Positions 35,040 through 44,826 are shown, numbered from the stretch's first letter. The stretch: 64,000 nt of DNA from Glaciecola sp947496235 (GCF_050306235.1 NZ_JBLWFH010000002.1:474397-538396); one strand, 5' to 3'. Program-made: numbers and translations. Notes: generated by a model not told the origin, from the sequence alone.

Positions 35040-36104
35040 ATGAGAGTTTTAATTACTGGAGGAGCTGGATTTATTGGTTCAGCAGTTGTGAGACACATTA
35101 TTTTGAACACCAAGGATGAGGTGTGCAATATTGATAAGCTCACCTATGCAGGTAATTTGGCTTCTCTGCAAAGTATAGAGCATAGTTCAAGATACTCATT
35201 CGCGCTAATTGACATTTGTGACAATGAGGCAGTTAACAAAATATTTCAGAGTTTTCGCCCACATGTAGTCATGCACTTGGCTGCCGAAAGCCATGTTGAT
35301 AGATCTATCGACGGTCCTGCTGATTTTATTTCAACAAATATAGTTGGCACTTACACACTCCTCGAAGCTGCTAGAACCTACTACTCAGAACTCTCTGATG
35401 ACGAAAAGGCACTCTTTCGTTTCCACCATATTTCGACGGATGAAGTGTTTGGTGATCTGGTTGGTAAAGATGACTTTTTTACAGAAACAACGCCTTATGA
35501 TCCCAGTAGCCCCTATTCAGCCAGTAAAGCAAGTTCTGACCATTTAGTTAGAGCTTGGCATCGAACGTTTAATCTACCTGTTTTAGTCACTAACTGTTCA
35601 AATAATTACGGCCCATTTCATTTTCCAGAAAAGTTAATACCACTGATAATATTAAACGCTATCCATGGTAAACCTTTGCCTGTATATGGCGACGGCAAAC
35701 AAATAAGGGATTGGTTATTTGTTGAAGATCATGCCCGAGCACTATACAGAGTAGTTTGTGAAGGAGAAGTTGGCCAAACCTACAATATAGGTGGGCATAA
35801 CGAAAAAGAAAATATCGAAGTAGTGTTGAAAATTTGTGAATTGTTAGAAGAACTGCGACCTAATAAACCTCAAGGGGTTAATTTCTATAGAGATTTGATT
35901 ACCTATGTCAATGATCGACCCGGTCATGACCAACGTTATGCCATTGACGCTAGCAAAATTCAAAAAGATCTTGGTTGGACGCCAGAAGAATCTTTCGAAA
36001 CGGGATTAAAGAAAACCGTCGTCTGGTATTTAAATAATACACAATGGTGGCAAGACATTTTAAATTCTAAGTATCAAATGGAACGATTAGGACAAGGAGG
36101 CTGA
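35040..36104 (+). CDS. rmlB: dTDP-glucose 4,6-dehydratase
   Basis: A 354-residue extended SDR, the second step of dTDP-L-rhamnose synthesis. The NAD motif is GGAGFIGSAVVRH, with HLAAESHVDRSID, the catalytic HISTDEVFGDL and YSASKASSDHLVRAW. Length is standard. It is the first gene of rmlBADC; rmlA follows after 1 nt. Confidence 0.97.
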   Translation: MRVLITGGAGFIGSAVVRHIILNTKDEVCNIDKLTYAGNLASLQSIEHSSRYSFALIDICDNEAVNKIFQSFRPHVVMHLAAESHVDRSIDGPADFISTNIVGTYTLLEAARTYYSELSDDEKALFRFHHISTDEVFGDLVGKDDFFTETTPYDPSSPYSASKASSDHLVRAWHRTFNLPVLVTNCSNNYGPFHFPEKLIPLIILNAIHGKPLPVYGDGKQIRDWLFVEDHARALYRVVCEGEVGQTYNIGGHNEKENIEVVLKICELLEELRPNKPQGVNFYRDLITYVNDRPGHDQRYAIDASKIQKDLGWTPEESFETGLKKTVVWYLNNTQWWQDILNSKYQMERLGQGG

Positions 36105-36105
36105 T

Positions 36106-36981
36106 TTGAGCAAGTGTAAAGGTATAGTGCTGGCTGGAGGATCTGGGACGCGTTTATTTCCCATTACAAGAGCAGTATCGAAACAACTCATTCCCGTTTA
36201 CGATAAACCTATGATCTATTATCCAATAGCGACGCTTTTGTTAGCCGGTATACGTGAGATTTTAATTATCACCACACCAGAAGATAAGCTTGCTTTTCAA
36301 AGATTGCTGGGGGATGGTAGTCAATTTGGGATTCATTTTAGCTATGCTGAACAGCCAAGTCCTGACGGCTTAGCTCAAGCGTTTATTATAGGGGAGGACT
36401 TTATACAGGACGATAATGTGTGCCTTGTACTTGGCGACAATATTCATTACGGCCAGTCGTTTTCCTCTACTCTTCAATCTGCAATTAATAGAACCTCAGG
36501 GGCCACAGTCTTTGGTTATGCTGTGAAGGATCCGGAAAGGTTTGGAATCGTAGAATTTGATAAAAATAAAAAAGCAATATCAATTGAAGAAAAGCCTTTA
36601 AAGCCTAAATCTGATTATGCAGTAACTGGGTTGTATTTCTACGATAATGACGTGATTTCAATGGCAAAATCACTAAAACCCTCCGCTAGAGGTGAACTTG
36701 AGATAACCGATTTAAATCAAATTTATTTAAACCAAGATAAACTCCATGTAGAGATATTAGGTAGGGGATTTGCTTGGTTAGATACAGGAACCCATGACAG
36801 TATGCAGGATGCGTCTTCTTTTGTTAGGACGGTTCAACATATTCAGGGACTAAAGGTAGCTTGCTTGGAAGAGATTGCTTGGCGAAATGGTTGGTTAACA
36901 AACTCAGAATTGGAAGTGTTAGCGAGCCCAATGATGAAAAATGAGTATGGTCAATATTTAATGGGTTTACTTAAAAAATGA
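36106..36981 (+). CDS. rmlA: glucose-1-phosphate thymidylyltransferase
   Basis: A 291-residue nucleotidyltransferase that makes dTDP-glucose. The signature GGSGTRLFPITRAVSKQLIPVYDKP, GDNIHYG and EEKPLKPKSDYAVTGLYFYD are present. The start is TTG 36106, with AAGGAGG 5 nt upstream. No better start is seen. It is in the rml operon and overlaps rmlD by 4 nt. Confidence 0.97.
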   Translation: MSKCKGIVLAGGSGTRLFPITRAVSKQLIPVYDKPMIYYPIATLLLAGIREILIITTPEDKLAFQRLLGDGSQFGIHFSYAEQPSPDGLAQAFIIGEDFIQDDNVCLVLGDNIHYGQSFSSTLQSAINRTSGATVFGYAVKDPERFGIVEFDKNKKAISIEEKPLKPKSDYAVTGLYFYDNDVISMAKSLKPSARGELEITDLNQIYLNQDKLHVEILGRGFAWLDTGTHDSMQDASSFVRTVQHIQGLKVACLEEIAWRNGWLTNSELEVLASPMMKNEYGQYLMGLLKK

Positions 36982-37871
36982 CTAGACCTATTAAAATGCT
37001 CTTAACTGGAGGGGATGGACAATTAGGTAGAAAGATTGCTGAAGTTATACCTCACAATGTTGAGTTGCACGGTTTTAACAAACATAGTTTGGATATCACA
37101 AACAAAGATTTGTTGTTTACTACAATAGAACAAATACGCCCCGATGTCATTGTTAATGCTGCCGCGTATACTGCAGTGGATAAAGCTGAGGAAGAATTTG
37201 AGCTAGCAGATTTAATTAATCATACAGGTCCAGCATTACTCGCTGAGGCTGCTAATGAATATGACGCCACTTTGATACATGTCTCAACTGATTATGTGTT
37301 TTCAGGTGATTCAGAAAGTCTGTATAAAGAAACTGATTTACCTTCACCTATCAGTCAGTATGGTCTTTCGAAACTGCAAGGCGAAATCAGTATTCAAGAG
37401 ATTACAGCGAAATATATTATCCTTAGAACTGCTTGGGTATTTTCAGAATACGGTAGCAACTTCGTAAAGACTATGTTGAAACTTGGTCAATCCCATACAT
37501 CATTAAATATTGTTGCCGACCAATTTGGTGGCCCAACATATGCAGGACATTTAGCCGAAGCCATTCATCTAGTAGCAAATAAAGTAGTTGAAAAAGGGTT
37601 TAATGATTGGGGAATTTATCATTTTTCAGGTGAGCCCTATGTTAGTTGGTATGACTTTGCTGGTACCATTTTTGACGAAGCGAACAAACAAGGTGTTCTA
37701 GACCAAATTCCTAAATTGGGAGCCATAAAAAGTGACCAGTATCCCACAGCAGCGAAAAGACCACTTAATGCAAGACTGAATAACCGTAAAATCCGAAATA
37801 CTTTTAATGTATATCCTAGTGATTGGAGGTTGGCGCTAAAAAACTTAAAACATTATTCGAGCAATTTATGA
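36978..37871 (+). CDS. rmlD: dTDP-4-dehydrorhamnose reductase
   Basis: A 297-residue SDR for the last step to dTDP-L-rhamnose. GGDGQLGRKI is at the N-terminus, then NAAAYTAVDKAEEEFELA, STDYVFSGDS, YGLSKLQGE and RTAWVFSEYGSNFVKTM. It overlaps rmlA (ATGA) and rmlC (ATGA). Confidence 0.97.
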   Translation: MTRPIKMLLTGGDGQLGRKIAEVIPHNVELHGFNKHSLDITNKDLLFTTIEQIRPDVIVNAAAYTAVDKAEEEFELADLINHTGPALLAEAANEYDATLIHVSTDYVFSGDSESLYKETDLPSPISQYGLSKLQGEISIQEITAKYIILRTAWVFSEYGSNFVKTMLKLGQSHTSLNIVADQFGGPTYAGHLAEAIHLVANKVVEKGFNDWGIYHFSGEPYVSWYDFAGTIFDEANKQGVLDQIPKLGAIKSDQYPTAAKRPLNARLNNRKIRNTFNVYPSDWRLALKNLKHYSSNL

Positions 37872-38401
37872 AAGTCATTGAAACTAGTATAAAAGATCTA
37901 AAAATTATCGAACCCCAGGTATTTGGAGACGAAAGAGGTTTTTTTGTTGAAACATTTCAAGAAGATAGGTATCGAGAGCAAGTCGGTATCGATTTGAAGT
38001 TTGTACAAGATAATCATTCTCGTTCCGGTAAAGGTGTTTTAAGAGGGCTACATTTTCAAATTACTAAACCCCAAGGAAAATTAGTCAGAGTAGTTAGTGG
38101 GGAAGTCTTTGATGTTGCTGTAGATATTCGCAAAGATTCTCCTACTTTCGGACAATGGGAAGGCGTTTTGTTAACTGGCAAAAATAAAAAGCAATTCTGG
38201 GTACCGCCGGGGTTTGCTCATGGATTTGTCGTTTTATCAGATTTCGCAGATTTCGAATATAAATGTACAGATTATTACGATCCCTCTGACGAAGGCTCCA
38301 TTCGATATGATGATCCCGATTTAAATATAAATTGGCCTTCAGTGGGTGGCTATACAATTTCTGAAAAAGATTCAAAAGCGAAAGCATTTGTCGATTTATA
38401 A
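37868..38401 (+). CDS. rmlC: dTDP-4-dehydrorhamnose 3,5-epimerase
   Basis: A 177-residue cupin-fold epimerase with PQVFGDERGFFVETFQ, the catalytic His in VLRGLHFQ, GKLVRVVSGEVFDVAVDIR and PPGFAHGFVVLSD. ATG 37868 overlaps the rmlD stop by 4 nt. It ends the operon. No O-antigen polymerase or rhamnosyltransferase gene follows directly. Confidence 0.97.
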   Translation: MKVIETSIKDLKIIEPQVFGDERGFFVETFQEDRYREQVGIDLKFVQDNHSRSGKGVLRGLHFQITKPQGKLVRVVSGEVFDVAVDIRKDSPTFGQWEGVLLTGKNKKQFWVPPGFAHGFVVLSDFADFEYKCTDYYDPSDEGSIRYDDPDLNINWPSVGGYTISEKDSKAKAFVDL

Positions 38402-38445
38402 GATTCCTAAAGGCGATGCGGTTAAACATTGACTAAGCATTAATC

Positions 38446-39519
38446 CTAGATTCCCTCAAGTTTCCTTTTCATAGGCAAGGGAAAAGTGACTTGCTGCCAT
38501 AATGTCGAACAAATCTCTTTTTTATCTTGCCAATTGCCGTTAGCAATCCAATCGATGAGTAATCGACAATTGGTGGGGTATTGTATTCTTACCCCTTCAC
38601 GTTGTTGCAACCACTCATCAATATTTTCAGCTTCCAGAGAGTGAATAACCTGAGATGCACCAATTTCTTTAAGGGTATAGGCATTAGATAGTTGTTCATA
38701 TTGACGATCTAAGGGTTTAACTAAAAGTGGTTTACCTAAGCTTAAGCATTCAGTGGAAAGTTCGAAGCCACAATTACTGATAACCCCACTGGATTTCTTT
38801 AAATCTCGTTTAAAATTTTCACTAGATAAAGGTTGCCAATTAATATTTCTGTCTTGTTCGGGCTGTTTTATTTCTGGATGATAACAATTGAAAGAATACT
38901 CACTGAGAATATGTAATTGTTCACGCACTAACTGCGTATTTTCAAAGGGTAAATACACCAAAAGGGTATTATCTAATGCATTGGTGGTTTGATGCGTGCA
39001 CAGATCTGCAGACACGAAAGGCGGGATAATATCATAGCCAAAATGGTACCAATGGGTACCCAAACAATGGCTTGTTGGTGCAAAGTAATTGGTAATGACC
39101 TTATCTAGTAGCCCCTGTTTATGCTTTGGAACTTGATGCATAAAAGCTGCTTGATGAGAAACAGACATTGACGGTATGCCCGCTAATTTAGCAGCCCAAG
39201 CCGTTATGGGTTCAAAATCGTTTACCACTAAATCGTAATCATTCACCATCATGGTTTTGATTTCTTTGATTAGGGTAAAAAGGTTATTTTGAGTAAGGGT
39301 CTTACTGTAATGAATTTTACCATTTTGAGTGACAAAGGTTAGACCACGACCCATTTGATAGTCACCGAATACTTGCATATCAAAGTAGCCATTTTGTTGT
39401 CGTCCACTAAAAAAATAGTCGACAACCACATCATCACGTTCGTCAAAGCCCTTTGCCATATGGCGAGCGCGAGTGATATGTCCGTTACCGGTACCTTGAA
39501 TACCGTACAATATGCGCAT
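38446..39519 (-). CDS. glycosyltransferase of the MJ1255/VC2487 family
   Basis: A 357-residue GT-B-like protein. The N-terminus ILYGIQGTGNGHITRARHMAKGF, and a C-terminal half with SNCGFELSTECLSLGKPLLVKPL and QYEQLSNAYTLKEIGAS, match TIGR00661. It resembles MurG-type nucleotide-sugar transferases. Donor and acceptor are unknown. It lies 3 nt after the PAP2 phosphatase gene, so both may act on a lipid-linked sugar; that is inference. Confidence 0.9.
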   Translation of the reverse strand: MRILYGIQGTGNGHITRARHMAKGFDERDDVVVDYFFSGRQQNGYFDMQVFGDYQMGRGLTFVTQNGKIHYSKTLTQNNLFTLIKEIKTMMVNDYDLVVNDFEPITAWAAKLAGIPSMSVSHQAAFMHQVPKHKQGLLDKVITNYFAPTSHCLGTHWYHFGYDIIPPFVSADLCTHQTTNALDNTLLVYLPFENTQLVREQLHILSEYSFNCYHPEIKQPEQDRNINWQPLSSENFKRDLKKSSGVISNCGFELSTECLSLGKPLLVKPLDRQYEQLSNAYTLKEIGASQVIHSLEAENIDEWLQQREGVRIQYPTNCRLLIDWIANGNWQDKKEICSTLWQQVTFPLPMKRKLEGI

Positions 39520-39522
39520 CTA

Positions 39523-40047
39523 CTATCCTAAAATACTAATGCTTGTAAGAGCAAATGTGACGCCTAATGCCATGCCAATTAGCACATCCAATGGGAAATG
39601 TACGCGCAGAACAATGCGTGAAAGCCCGACTAAACTAGCCCACACATATGCCACTAAACCCAACGCAGGATAAAAGTGAGCAATTACTGTAGCCATTAGG
39701 AAAGCCGCTGCAGTATGACCCGAAGGTAAGCTAAATTTATCAGAAGGTACTATTACAGAGGAGAAGTTAGTAAACAGATCACAAGGTCGTCGACGTTTAA
39801 AACAATGTTTTAAAATTAGGTAGATGGGCACTTCTAGACTATATGCCAGTAGTGCAGTATAAAAAAATACTGTACCGTGCTCAGTATCTAAATAATAAAG
39901 AATAGCGGCGAGCACAAAATACAGGTGACCATCCCCTGTTTTGGAGACGGTTTTAAATAGTCTCATAACAGAAGTTTGATACTGATTTGTAGTTTGTTTA
40001 GCAATCCATTGAAACAGCTGTTGATCCAGATGTGCAAGGCGCTTCAT
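39523..40047 (-). CDS. PAP2 family membrane phosphatase
   Basis: A 174-residue protein with several transmembrane helices and the three PAP2 catalytic motifs: K-x6-RP in KHCFKRRRPCD, PSGH in SLPSGHTAAAF, and SR-x5-H-x3-D in LSRIVLRVHFPLD. It probably removes phosphate from a lipid such as undecaprenyl diphosphate or phosphatidic acid. It is followed at 3 nt by a glycosyltransferase gene. Confidence 0.92.
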   Translation of the reverse strand: MKRLAHLDQQLFQWIAKQTTNQYQTSVMRLFKTVSKTGDGHLYFVLAAILYYLDTEHGTVFFYTALLAYSLEVPIYLILKHCFKRRRPCDLFTNFSSVIVPSDKFSLPSGHTAAAFLMATVIAHFYPALGLVAYVWASLVGLSRIVLRVHFPLDVLIGMALGVTFALTSISILG

Positions 40048-40251
40048 ATTCTACCTGTCATCTTTTGTGCATTTGAGCAAAGATTAAGCAGTAAGTATTA
40101 AAATAACGCGACAGATTTATGAAAACATTATGACAATGTATCAAAACTCGTATTTTTCAAAAAAATCATGGATTTTTGACTTCCGTCATTGAGCTTGATA
40201 TGAATTTGGACTAGGGTATACGGGCGCTAAATAACTTTTGGATTTCATGCT

Positions 40252-40743
40252 ATGGAATATAACACATCTGAGTTATGTGATTTGTTTGCCGATAGAATAG
40301 ATGTACTCGAACCTATTTTTACCAGTTATGGTGGTCGCTATTCCTATGCGGGGGAAGTTACTACTATTAAGTGCTTTGAAGATAGAGGACTTGTTGACAA
40401 AGTACTTGCGACAGATGGACAAGGTAAGGTGCTATTAATCGACGGCGGTGGTTCTGTTAGACGGGCCTTATTAGACGCTGATAACGTGCAGCTTGCATTA
40501 GAAAATGGCTGGGAAGGCATTATATGCTACGGCGCTGTGCGTGAAATTGATTTATTAGAGGAATTTGATATTGGCGTACATGCCGTTAATTCTATTCCTT
40601 GTGCCGCTGATGCCAGAGAAGTTGGTGACCTAGATGTTGCGGTTAACTTTGCTGGGGTGACCTTCTTACCTGAAGATTTCGTTTATGCAGATGGCACAGG
40701 TATAGTGTTATCACCAGAACCACTTTCAATAGACGCGGACTGA
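40252..40743 (+). CDS. rraA: ribonuclease E activity regulator RraA
   Basis: A 163-residue RraA protein. The N-terminus YNTSELCDLFADRIDVLEPIF, LLIDGGGSVRRALL and GWEGIICYGAVREID are diagnostic. It binds RNase E and inhibits it. It is a single gene with a terminator just downstream. Confidence 0.96.
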   Translation: MEYNTSELCDLFADRIDVLEPIFTSYGGRYSYAGEVTTIKCFEDRGLVDKVLATDGQGKVLLIDGGGSVRRALLDADNVQLALENGWEGIICYGAVREIDLLEEFDIGVHAVNSIPCAADAREVGDLDVAVNFAGVTFLPEDFVYADGTGIVLSPEPLSIDAD

Positions 40744-40757
40744 TAAAATATTAACGT

Positions 40758-40782
40758 GCTGCCAAAAAGTTTATTTGGCAGC
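40758..40782. terminator. bidirectional hairpin terminator after rraA
   Basis: GCTGCCAAA and TTTGGCAGC, 9 bp each, with a 7-nt loop. The 3' arm overlaps the last codons of the convergent nuclease gene. Confidence 0.7.
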
Positions 40783-41550
40783 TAGAGTATTTAAATAAGC
40801 TGCAATGCGCACACCAGCTTGTTGCAGTCTGTGTTTAACCGTCGGGCGATGGTCATAGAGATATTGCCAAGATATCTGATCACCCTCTGGATAAATAGTG
40901 TCACGGATTTCAGTGCTTTCTTTTATGTAAACTAAAGGATCGGCTGTTGTCCAAGCAACTACGTCTTGTTCACTAATTTTGGCAATTAGCCACTCACTAA
41001 GTTCGGTATAAGATAAATCTAGTCGACCAATCATGCCTGAATCCCATACACTGTGAAGATTGGTTTTGTTCCAGAAAAATTCTAACTTGACGTCATTACC
41101 GCCTCTGTCTGAGCCATTCCCTGCATGCAAGGGTTGGTGCAAATCACCAATCAGATGAATAATAAAGCGTAATGCTAATTGCTTTTCTTCTAGGGTAGAC
41201 GTAGGTTTTTTTAGTGTCTTGGTAAACATAGCTAAAGCTGTTACCGCATCTCCCTCAGCGGGAATTTCGCTTTCACCATAAAGAGTATCCGGTGGTACGG
41301 TAACGTAATGAAAAGGATTAGCTGTTTTTTGCCAGAATTCTGCAGGATTTGATCTTTCATCATCGGCATAGGTTGACGCTTCCGCCAAGCTTTCGTTCGG
41401 TAATATTTGTTGCACCATAGCTTTGGCTTCAGGTGTTAGATAGTTTTCCGCTATCTTGCCAGTCACTCTGTGACCGGTTAATCCCCATGCCATCACTTGT
41501 TGAGAAGTAACTAATAGAAGTAATGCCGGTAATAAAATTCTGGTTTTCAT
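40771..41550 (-). CDS. secreted S1/P1-family nuclease
   Basis: A 259-residue exported zinc nuclease. The signal peptide ends at VMA, so the mature protein starts WGLTGHRVTGKIAE, with the zinc-binding N-terminal Trp and first His. Further ligand motifs are TYADD, NPFHYV, FIIHLIGDLHQPLHAGN and the Asn/Asp block NLHSVWDSGMI. It should cleave single-stranded nucleic acid and 3' phosphates outside the cytoplasm, probably for phosphate or nucleotide scavenging. It lies 17 nt after the ubiX-like gene. Confidence 0.94.
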   Translation of the reverse strand: MKTRILLPALLLLVTSQQVMAWGLTGHRVTGKIAENYLTPEAKAMVQQILPNESLAEASTYADDERSNPAEFWQKTANPFHYVTVPPDTLYGESEIPAEGDAVTALAMFTKTLKKPTSTLEEKQLALRFIIHLIGDLHQPLHAGNGSDRGGNDVKLEFFWNKTNLHSVWDSGMIGRLDLSYTELSEWLIAKISEQDVVAWTTADPLVYIKESTEIRDTIYPEGDQISWQYLYDHRPTVKHRLQQAGVRIAAYLNTLAAK

Positions 41551-41567
41551 GCTTTTTAGGTTTCCTG

Positions 41568-42185
41568 TTAGTTATTCGCTGGCTTATAGCCCCATCGCTC
41601 TACTAACCCTTGATCAATATTCAAATGATCTAAAATTCTGGCGACGACAAAGTTAACCAAATCGTCAATACTTTTAGGTTGATGATAAAACCCGGGAGCC
41701 GCTGGCATTATAGTAACTCCAATATTTGACAGTTTTAGCATGTTCTCTAAATGAATACTGGAAAAAGGCATTTCCCTGGGGACTAAAATCAGTTGTCCTT
41801 TTTCTTTAATAACCACATCTGCGGCGCGTTCAATCAAATTATCACTGGCACCACAGGCGATGGCGGATAAAGTACCTGTCGAGCATGGACATACGATCAT
41901 TTGTTTTGGTGCGGCGGAACCAGAAGCTACGGGGGAAAACCATTCCTCTTTTCCACACAAGGTTATTTGATCAGGTTTTGCTTTTGTAAGCTCGCATAGG
42001 AAAGTTTGTGCTTGTTCTGGTTGTGAGGGGAGCTTAATATTTTCTTCTGTGGCAAGAACAACCTTGGCCGCAGAAGAAATTAACACAAAAACATGGAAGT
42101 CAGCGGCGACTAGAGCTTTTAACAACCTTAGGGCATAAGGAGACCCAGAAGCACCTGTGATTGCCAGCGTTATAGATGTAGCCAT
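41568..42185 (-). CDS. ubiX: flavin prenyltransferase UbiX-like
   Basis: A 205-residue flavoprotein of the UbiX/Pad1 family. AITGASGSPYALRLLKAL is at the N-terminus, with CPCSTGTLSAIACGASDNLIERAADV and LVPREMPFSSIHLENML. It makes prenylated FMN for UbiD-type decarboxylases, here probably for ubiquinone synthesis. It is 2 nt after mpl, the common gammaproteobacterial order. Confidence 0.95.
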   Translation of the reverse strand: MATSITLAITGASGSPYALRLLKALVAADFHVFVLISSAAKVVLATEENIKLPSQPEQAQTFLCELTKAKPDQITLCGKEEWFSPVASGSAAPKQMIVCPCSTGTLSAIACGASDNLIERAADVVIKEKGQLILVPREMPFSSIHLENMLKLSNIGVTIMPAAPGFYHQPKSIDDLVNFVVARILDHLNIDQGLVERWGYKPANN

Positions 42186-42187
42186 AA

Positions 42188-43552
42188 CTATGCATTCTCC
42201 AAAGCAGTTAATAGTTTACCGTGAATGCCTTCAAATCCACCATTGCTCATAATAAGCACGTGGTCTCCTGGTTGCAATCTAGGTACTAAAGTCGCCACAA
42301 TATCATCTGTATTACTGTGAATTTCTACCGGAGCTACACTGTTATCTACGGCATCATTCAGTGACCAATCGAGATTTTTAGGCTCCATAATGTGTACTTC
42401 GTCAGCAAGTTGCCAAGATTGTGACAGCTGATTTTTATGTACACCCATACGCATAGTATTGGATCTAGGTTCTAATACCGCGACAATTTTTTGATTACCC
42501 ACTTTATTGCGTAAGCCTGCTATTGTGGTCTGTATAGCCGTAGGGTGGTGTGCAAAATCGTCATAGACAGTAATGCCATTTGCTACGCCCTTAATTTCCA
42601 TTCGACGTTTTACGTTTTTGAAACTTGAAAGCGCGTTAATCGCATCTGAAACAGAAACGCCAGCATGGTGAGCCGCGGCGATAGCCATGAGAGCATTATG
42701 CATATTATGCTCACCTATGATTGACCAGTTTACTGTGCCTGCGAATTGGTGCATATGATGCACATCGAACACACTGCAATCTGATTTAGAAGGGTATGCC
42801 TGCCATGCTGCTTTTTTAGCATCGCCGATAAATTGTTTTTCGCTCCAACAACCCATTTCTAAGACTGCTTCAACGTTTACATCTGCGGCTCGAGAAATCA
42901 CTAAACCATTTGCCGGTACTGTGCGCACACAGTGGTGAAATTGACGTTTGATGGCATCAAGATTATCGAAAATGTCTGCATGATCAAATTCGAGATTATT
43001 CAACACCAATGTCCGAGGTCGGTAATGGACAAACTTGGAGCGCTTATCAAAAAAAGCACTGTCATACTCGTCGGCTTCGATGACAAAAAAAGGCGTTTCA
43101 CCAATACGCGCTGAAATCCCGAAGTTTTCAGGTACACCACCGATTAAAAACCCCGGTTTTAGTCCCACTTCTTCAAGTATCCAAGCTAGCATGCTTGTGG
43201 TGGTGGTTTTACCATGAGTACCTGCAACGGCTAGTACCCAGCGGTCTTTGAGCAGGTGATCTAGTAACCATTGCGGACCACTGGTATAGGGTAGATTTCT
43301 ACTTAGTACATATTCTACCGCAGGATTTCCTCTGGCCATGGCATTGCCAATAATTACCATATCAGGTTCAGGCGAAAATTGAGAAGTATCGTATCCCTCC
43401 GATAATTCAATGCCCAATTGTTCAAGCTGAGTACTCATTGGTGGATACACATTTCGATCAGATCCGGTGACTTTGTAGCCCAAACTTTTAGCAATAGCTG
43501 CAATGCCGCCCATAAAAGTGCCGCAAATCCCTAAAATATGCACGTGTGTCAT
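42188..43552 (-). CDS. mpl: UDP-N-acetylmuramate:L-alanyl-gamma-D-glutamyl-meso-diaminopimelate ligase
   Basis: About 454 residues of the Mur ligase family. The N-terminus HVHILGICGTFMGG, the P-loop AGTHGKTTTTSMLAW, LEFDHADIFDNLDAIKRQFH and DDFAHHPTAIQTT are present. It re-attaches recycled murein tripeptide to UDP-MurNAc. ATG 43552 gives the standard N-terminus; ATG 43576 would add eight polar residues and neither has a good Shine-Dalgarno sequence. Confidence 0.96.
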   Translation of the reverse strand: MTHVHILGICGTFMGGIAAIAKSLGYKVTGSDRNVYPPMSTQLEQLGIELSEGYDTSQFSPEPDMVIIGNAMARGNPAVEYVLSRNLPYTSGPQWLLDHLLKDRWVLAVAGTHGKTTTTSMLAWILEEVGLKPGFLIGGVPENFGISARIGETPFFVIEADEYDSAFFDKRSKFVHYRPRTLVLNNLEFDHADIFDNLDAIKRQFHHCVRTVPANGLVISRAADVNVEAVLEMGCWSEKQFIGDAKKAAWQAYPSKSDCSVFDVHHMHQFAGTVNWSIIGEHNMHNALMAIAAAHHAGVSVSDAINALSSFKNVKRRMEIKGVANGITVYDDFAHHPTAIQTTIAGLRNKVGNQKIVAVLEPRSNTMRMGVHKNQLSQSWQLADEVHIMEPKNLDWSLNDAVDNSVAPVEIHSNTDDIVATLVPRLQPGDHVLIMSNGGFEGIHGKLLTALENA

Positions 43553-43761
43553 GTTGTTGTTCTTTTTCTCATTCATAATTTTATAGCTGAAGTGTATCAG
43601 AAGGTTATATGTAAGCCGAATAACTCATTTCATTAAATTGCTCAGACGGCTACAATGGCTTAGGACATCCAGATAAAACAAAGGTTGCATTGTGAAATTT
43701 GTTTTGGATGTTTACAATCAGAGTTTCAATATCTTTAACAAATAAAAGGACCCTTGCTTAC

Positions 43762-44742
43762 ATGAAACGGCTAAACTCTCAATTACAACAGGATGGCGCG
43801 CCATTAGAATTAATACTGCTTATAAGGACATTGTTGGCTGCTTGTAAAGAAATATCTTTCCGGGTGAGTCAGGGTGCATTAGCGGGAGTGTTAGGGTCTA
43901 CACTTTCTGAAAACGTACAAGGTGAGAAACAAAAAAAGCTTGATGTTATCTCCAATCAAATCTTAAAAGATACATTAAGAGAATCCGGTTACGTGAAGGC
44001 TATTTCGTCTGAAGAAGAAGAGTCGGTAGTTCCTTGTAGCCCTGATGGTAATTACCTTGTTAGTTTTGACCCATTGGACGGCTCTTCAAACACTGAAATA
44101 AACAGCTTAATTGGTACAATTTTCTCAATCGCCCATGCGCCGCAGTGGATGGAGCCAGACGATCCGTCAGCATTCTTGCAGCCTGGCACGCAAATGGTCG
44201 CTGCCGGATACGTGCTATATGGACCATCAACAATGTTGGCCATGACAACGGGTCGAGGCACACATTTATACACCTTGGATAAAACCCATGGTGGATTCTT
44301 AGTGACTCAAGCAAATGTGAAAATTCCAGAAAAAACCGCTGAATTCGCAATAAATACCTCTAACCAACGTCATTGGGAAGCACCTATTCAGCGTTATGTT
44401 AGCGAGTTGATTGCTGGAAGCGAAGGACCAAGAAAGAAAGACTATAATATGCGATGGGTAGCAGCCATGGTGGGTGACATACATAGAGTATTGTGCAGAG
44501 GCGGGATCTTTATGTACCCGTTCGATAAACGAAATCCATCTATGCCAGGTAAATTGCGCTTGTTATACGAAGCAAATCCTATGGCCTTTTTGATCGAGCA
44601 AGCAGGTGGATTGGCGTCAACTGGTGAAGGTAGAATCATGGAAGTCATGCCACATGAAATCCATCAAAGAGTGCCAACCCTTCTTGGCTCGAAAGAGGAA
44701 GTTGAATATTGTCTCAAGTGTTATAAGGAAGATAAGAAGTAA
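43762..44742 (+). CDS. fbp: fructose-1,6-bisphosphatase class I
   Basis: A 326-residue gluconeogenic phosphatase. The metal/substrate motif FDPLDGSSNTEINSLIGTIFSI is near residue 100 and PGKLRLLYEANPMAFLIEQAGG near residue 262. ATG 43762 is chosen because it gives the usual N-terminus and AGGA lies 11 nt upstream; the frame is open further upstream. Length fits E. coli Fbp (332). Confidence 0.96.
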   Translation: MKRLNSQLQQDGAPLELILLIRTLLAACKEISFRVSQGALAGVLGSTLSENVQGEKQKKLDVISNQILKDTLRESGYVKAISSEEEESVVPCSPDGNYLVSFDPLDGSSNTEINSLIGTIFSIAHAPQWMEPDDPSAFLQPGTQMVAAGYVLYGPSTMLAMTTGRGTHLYTLDKTHGGFLVTQANVKIPEKTAEFAINTSNQRHWEAPIQRYVSELIAGSEGPRKKDYNMRWVAAMVGDIHRVLCRGGIFMYPFDKRNPSMPGKLRLLYEANPMAFLIEQAGGLASTGEGRIMEVMPHEIHQRVPTLLGSKEEVEYCLKCYKEDKK

Positions 44743-44795
44743 TTTAGCGTCTAATTAAGGCATCTACGCCTATTTGACTATTTGAATCTACTTTA

Positions 44796-44826
44796 TGCGC
44801 AAGTGAAAATTATCTATACTTGCGCA
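44796..44826. promoter_or_regulatory. inverted repeat upstream of ppa
   Basis: TGCGCAAGT and ACTTGCGCA form perfect 9-bp arms with a 13-nt spacer, between fbp and ppa. A -10-like TATACT (44815-44820) overlaps the second arm. It could be an operator of ppa or a terminator of fbp without a T run. Confidence 0.4.
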
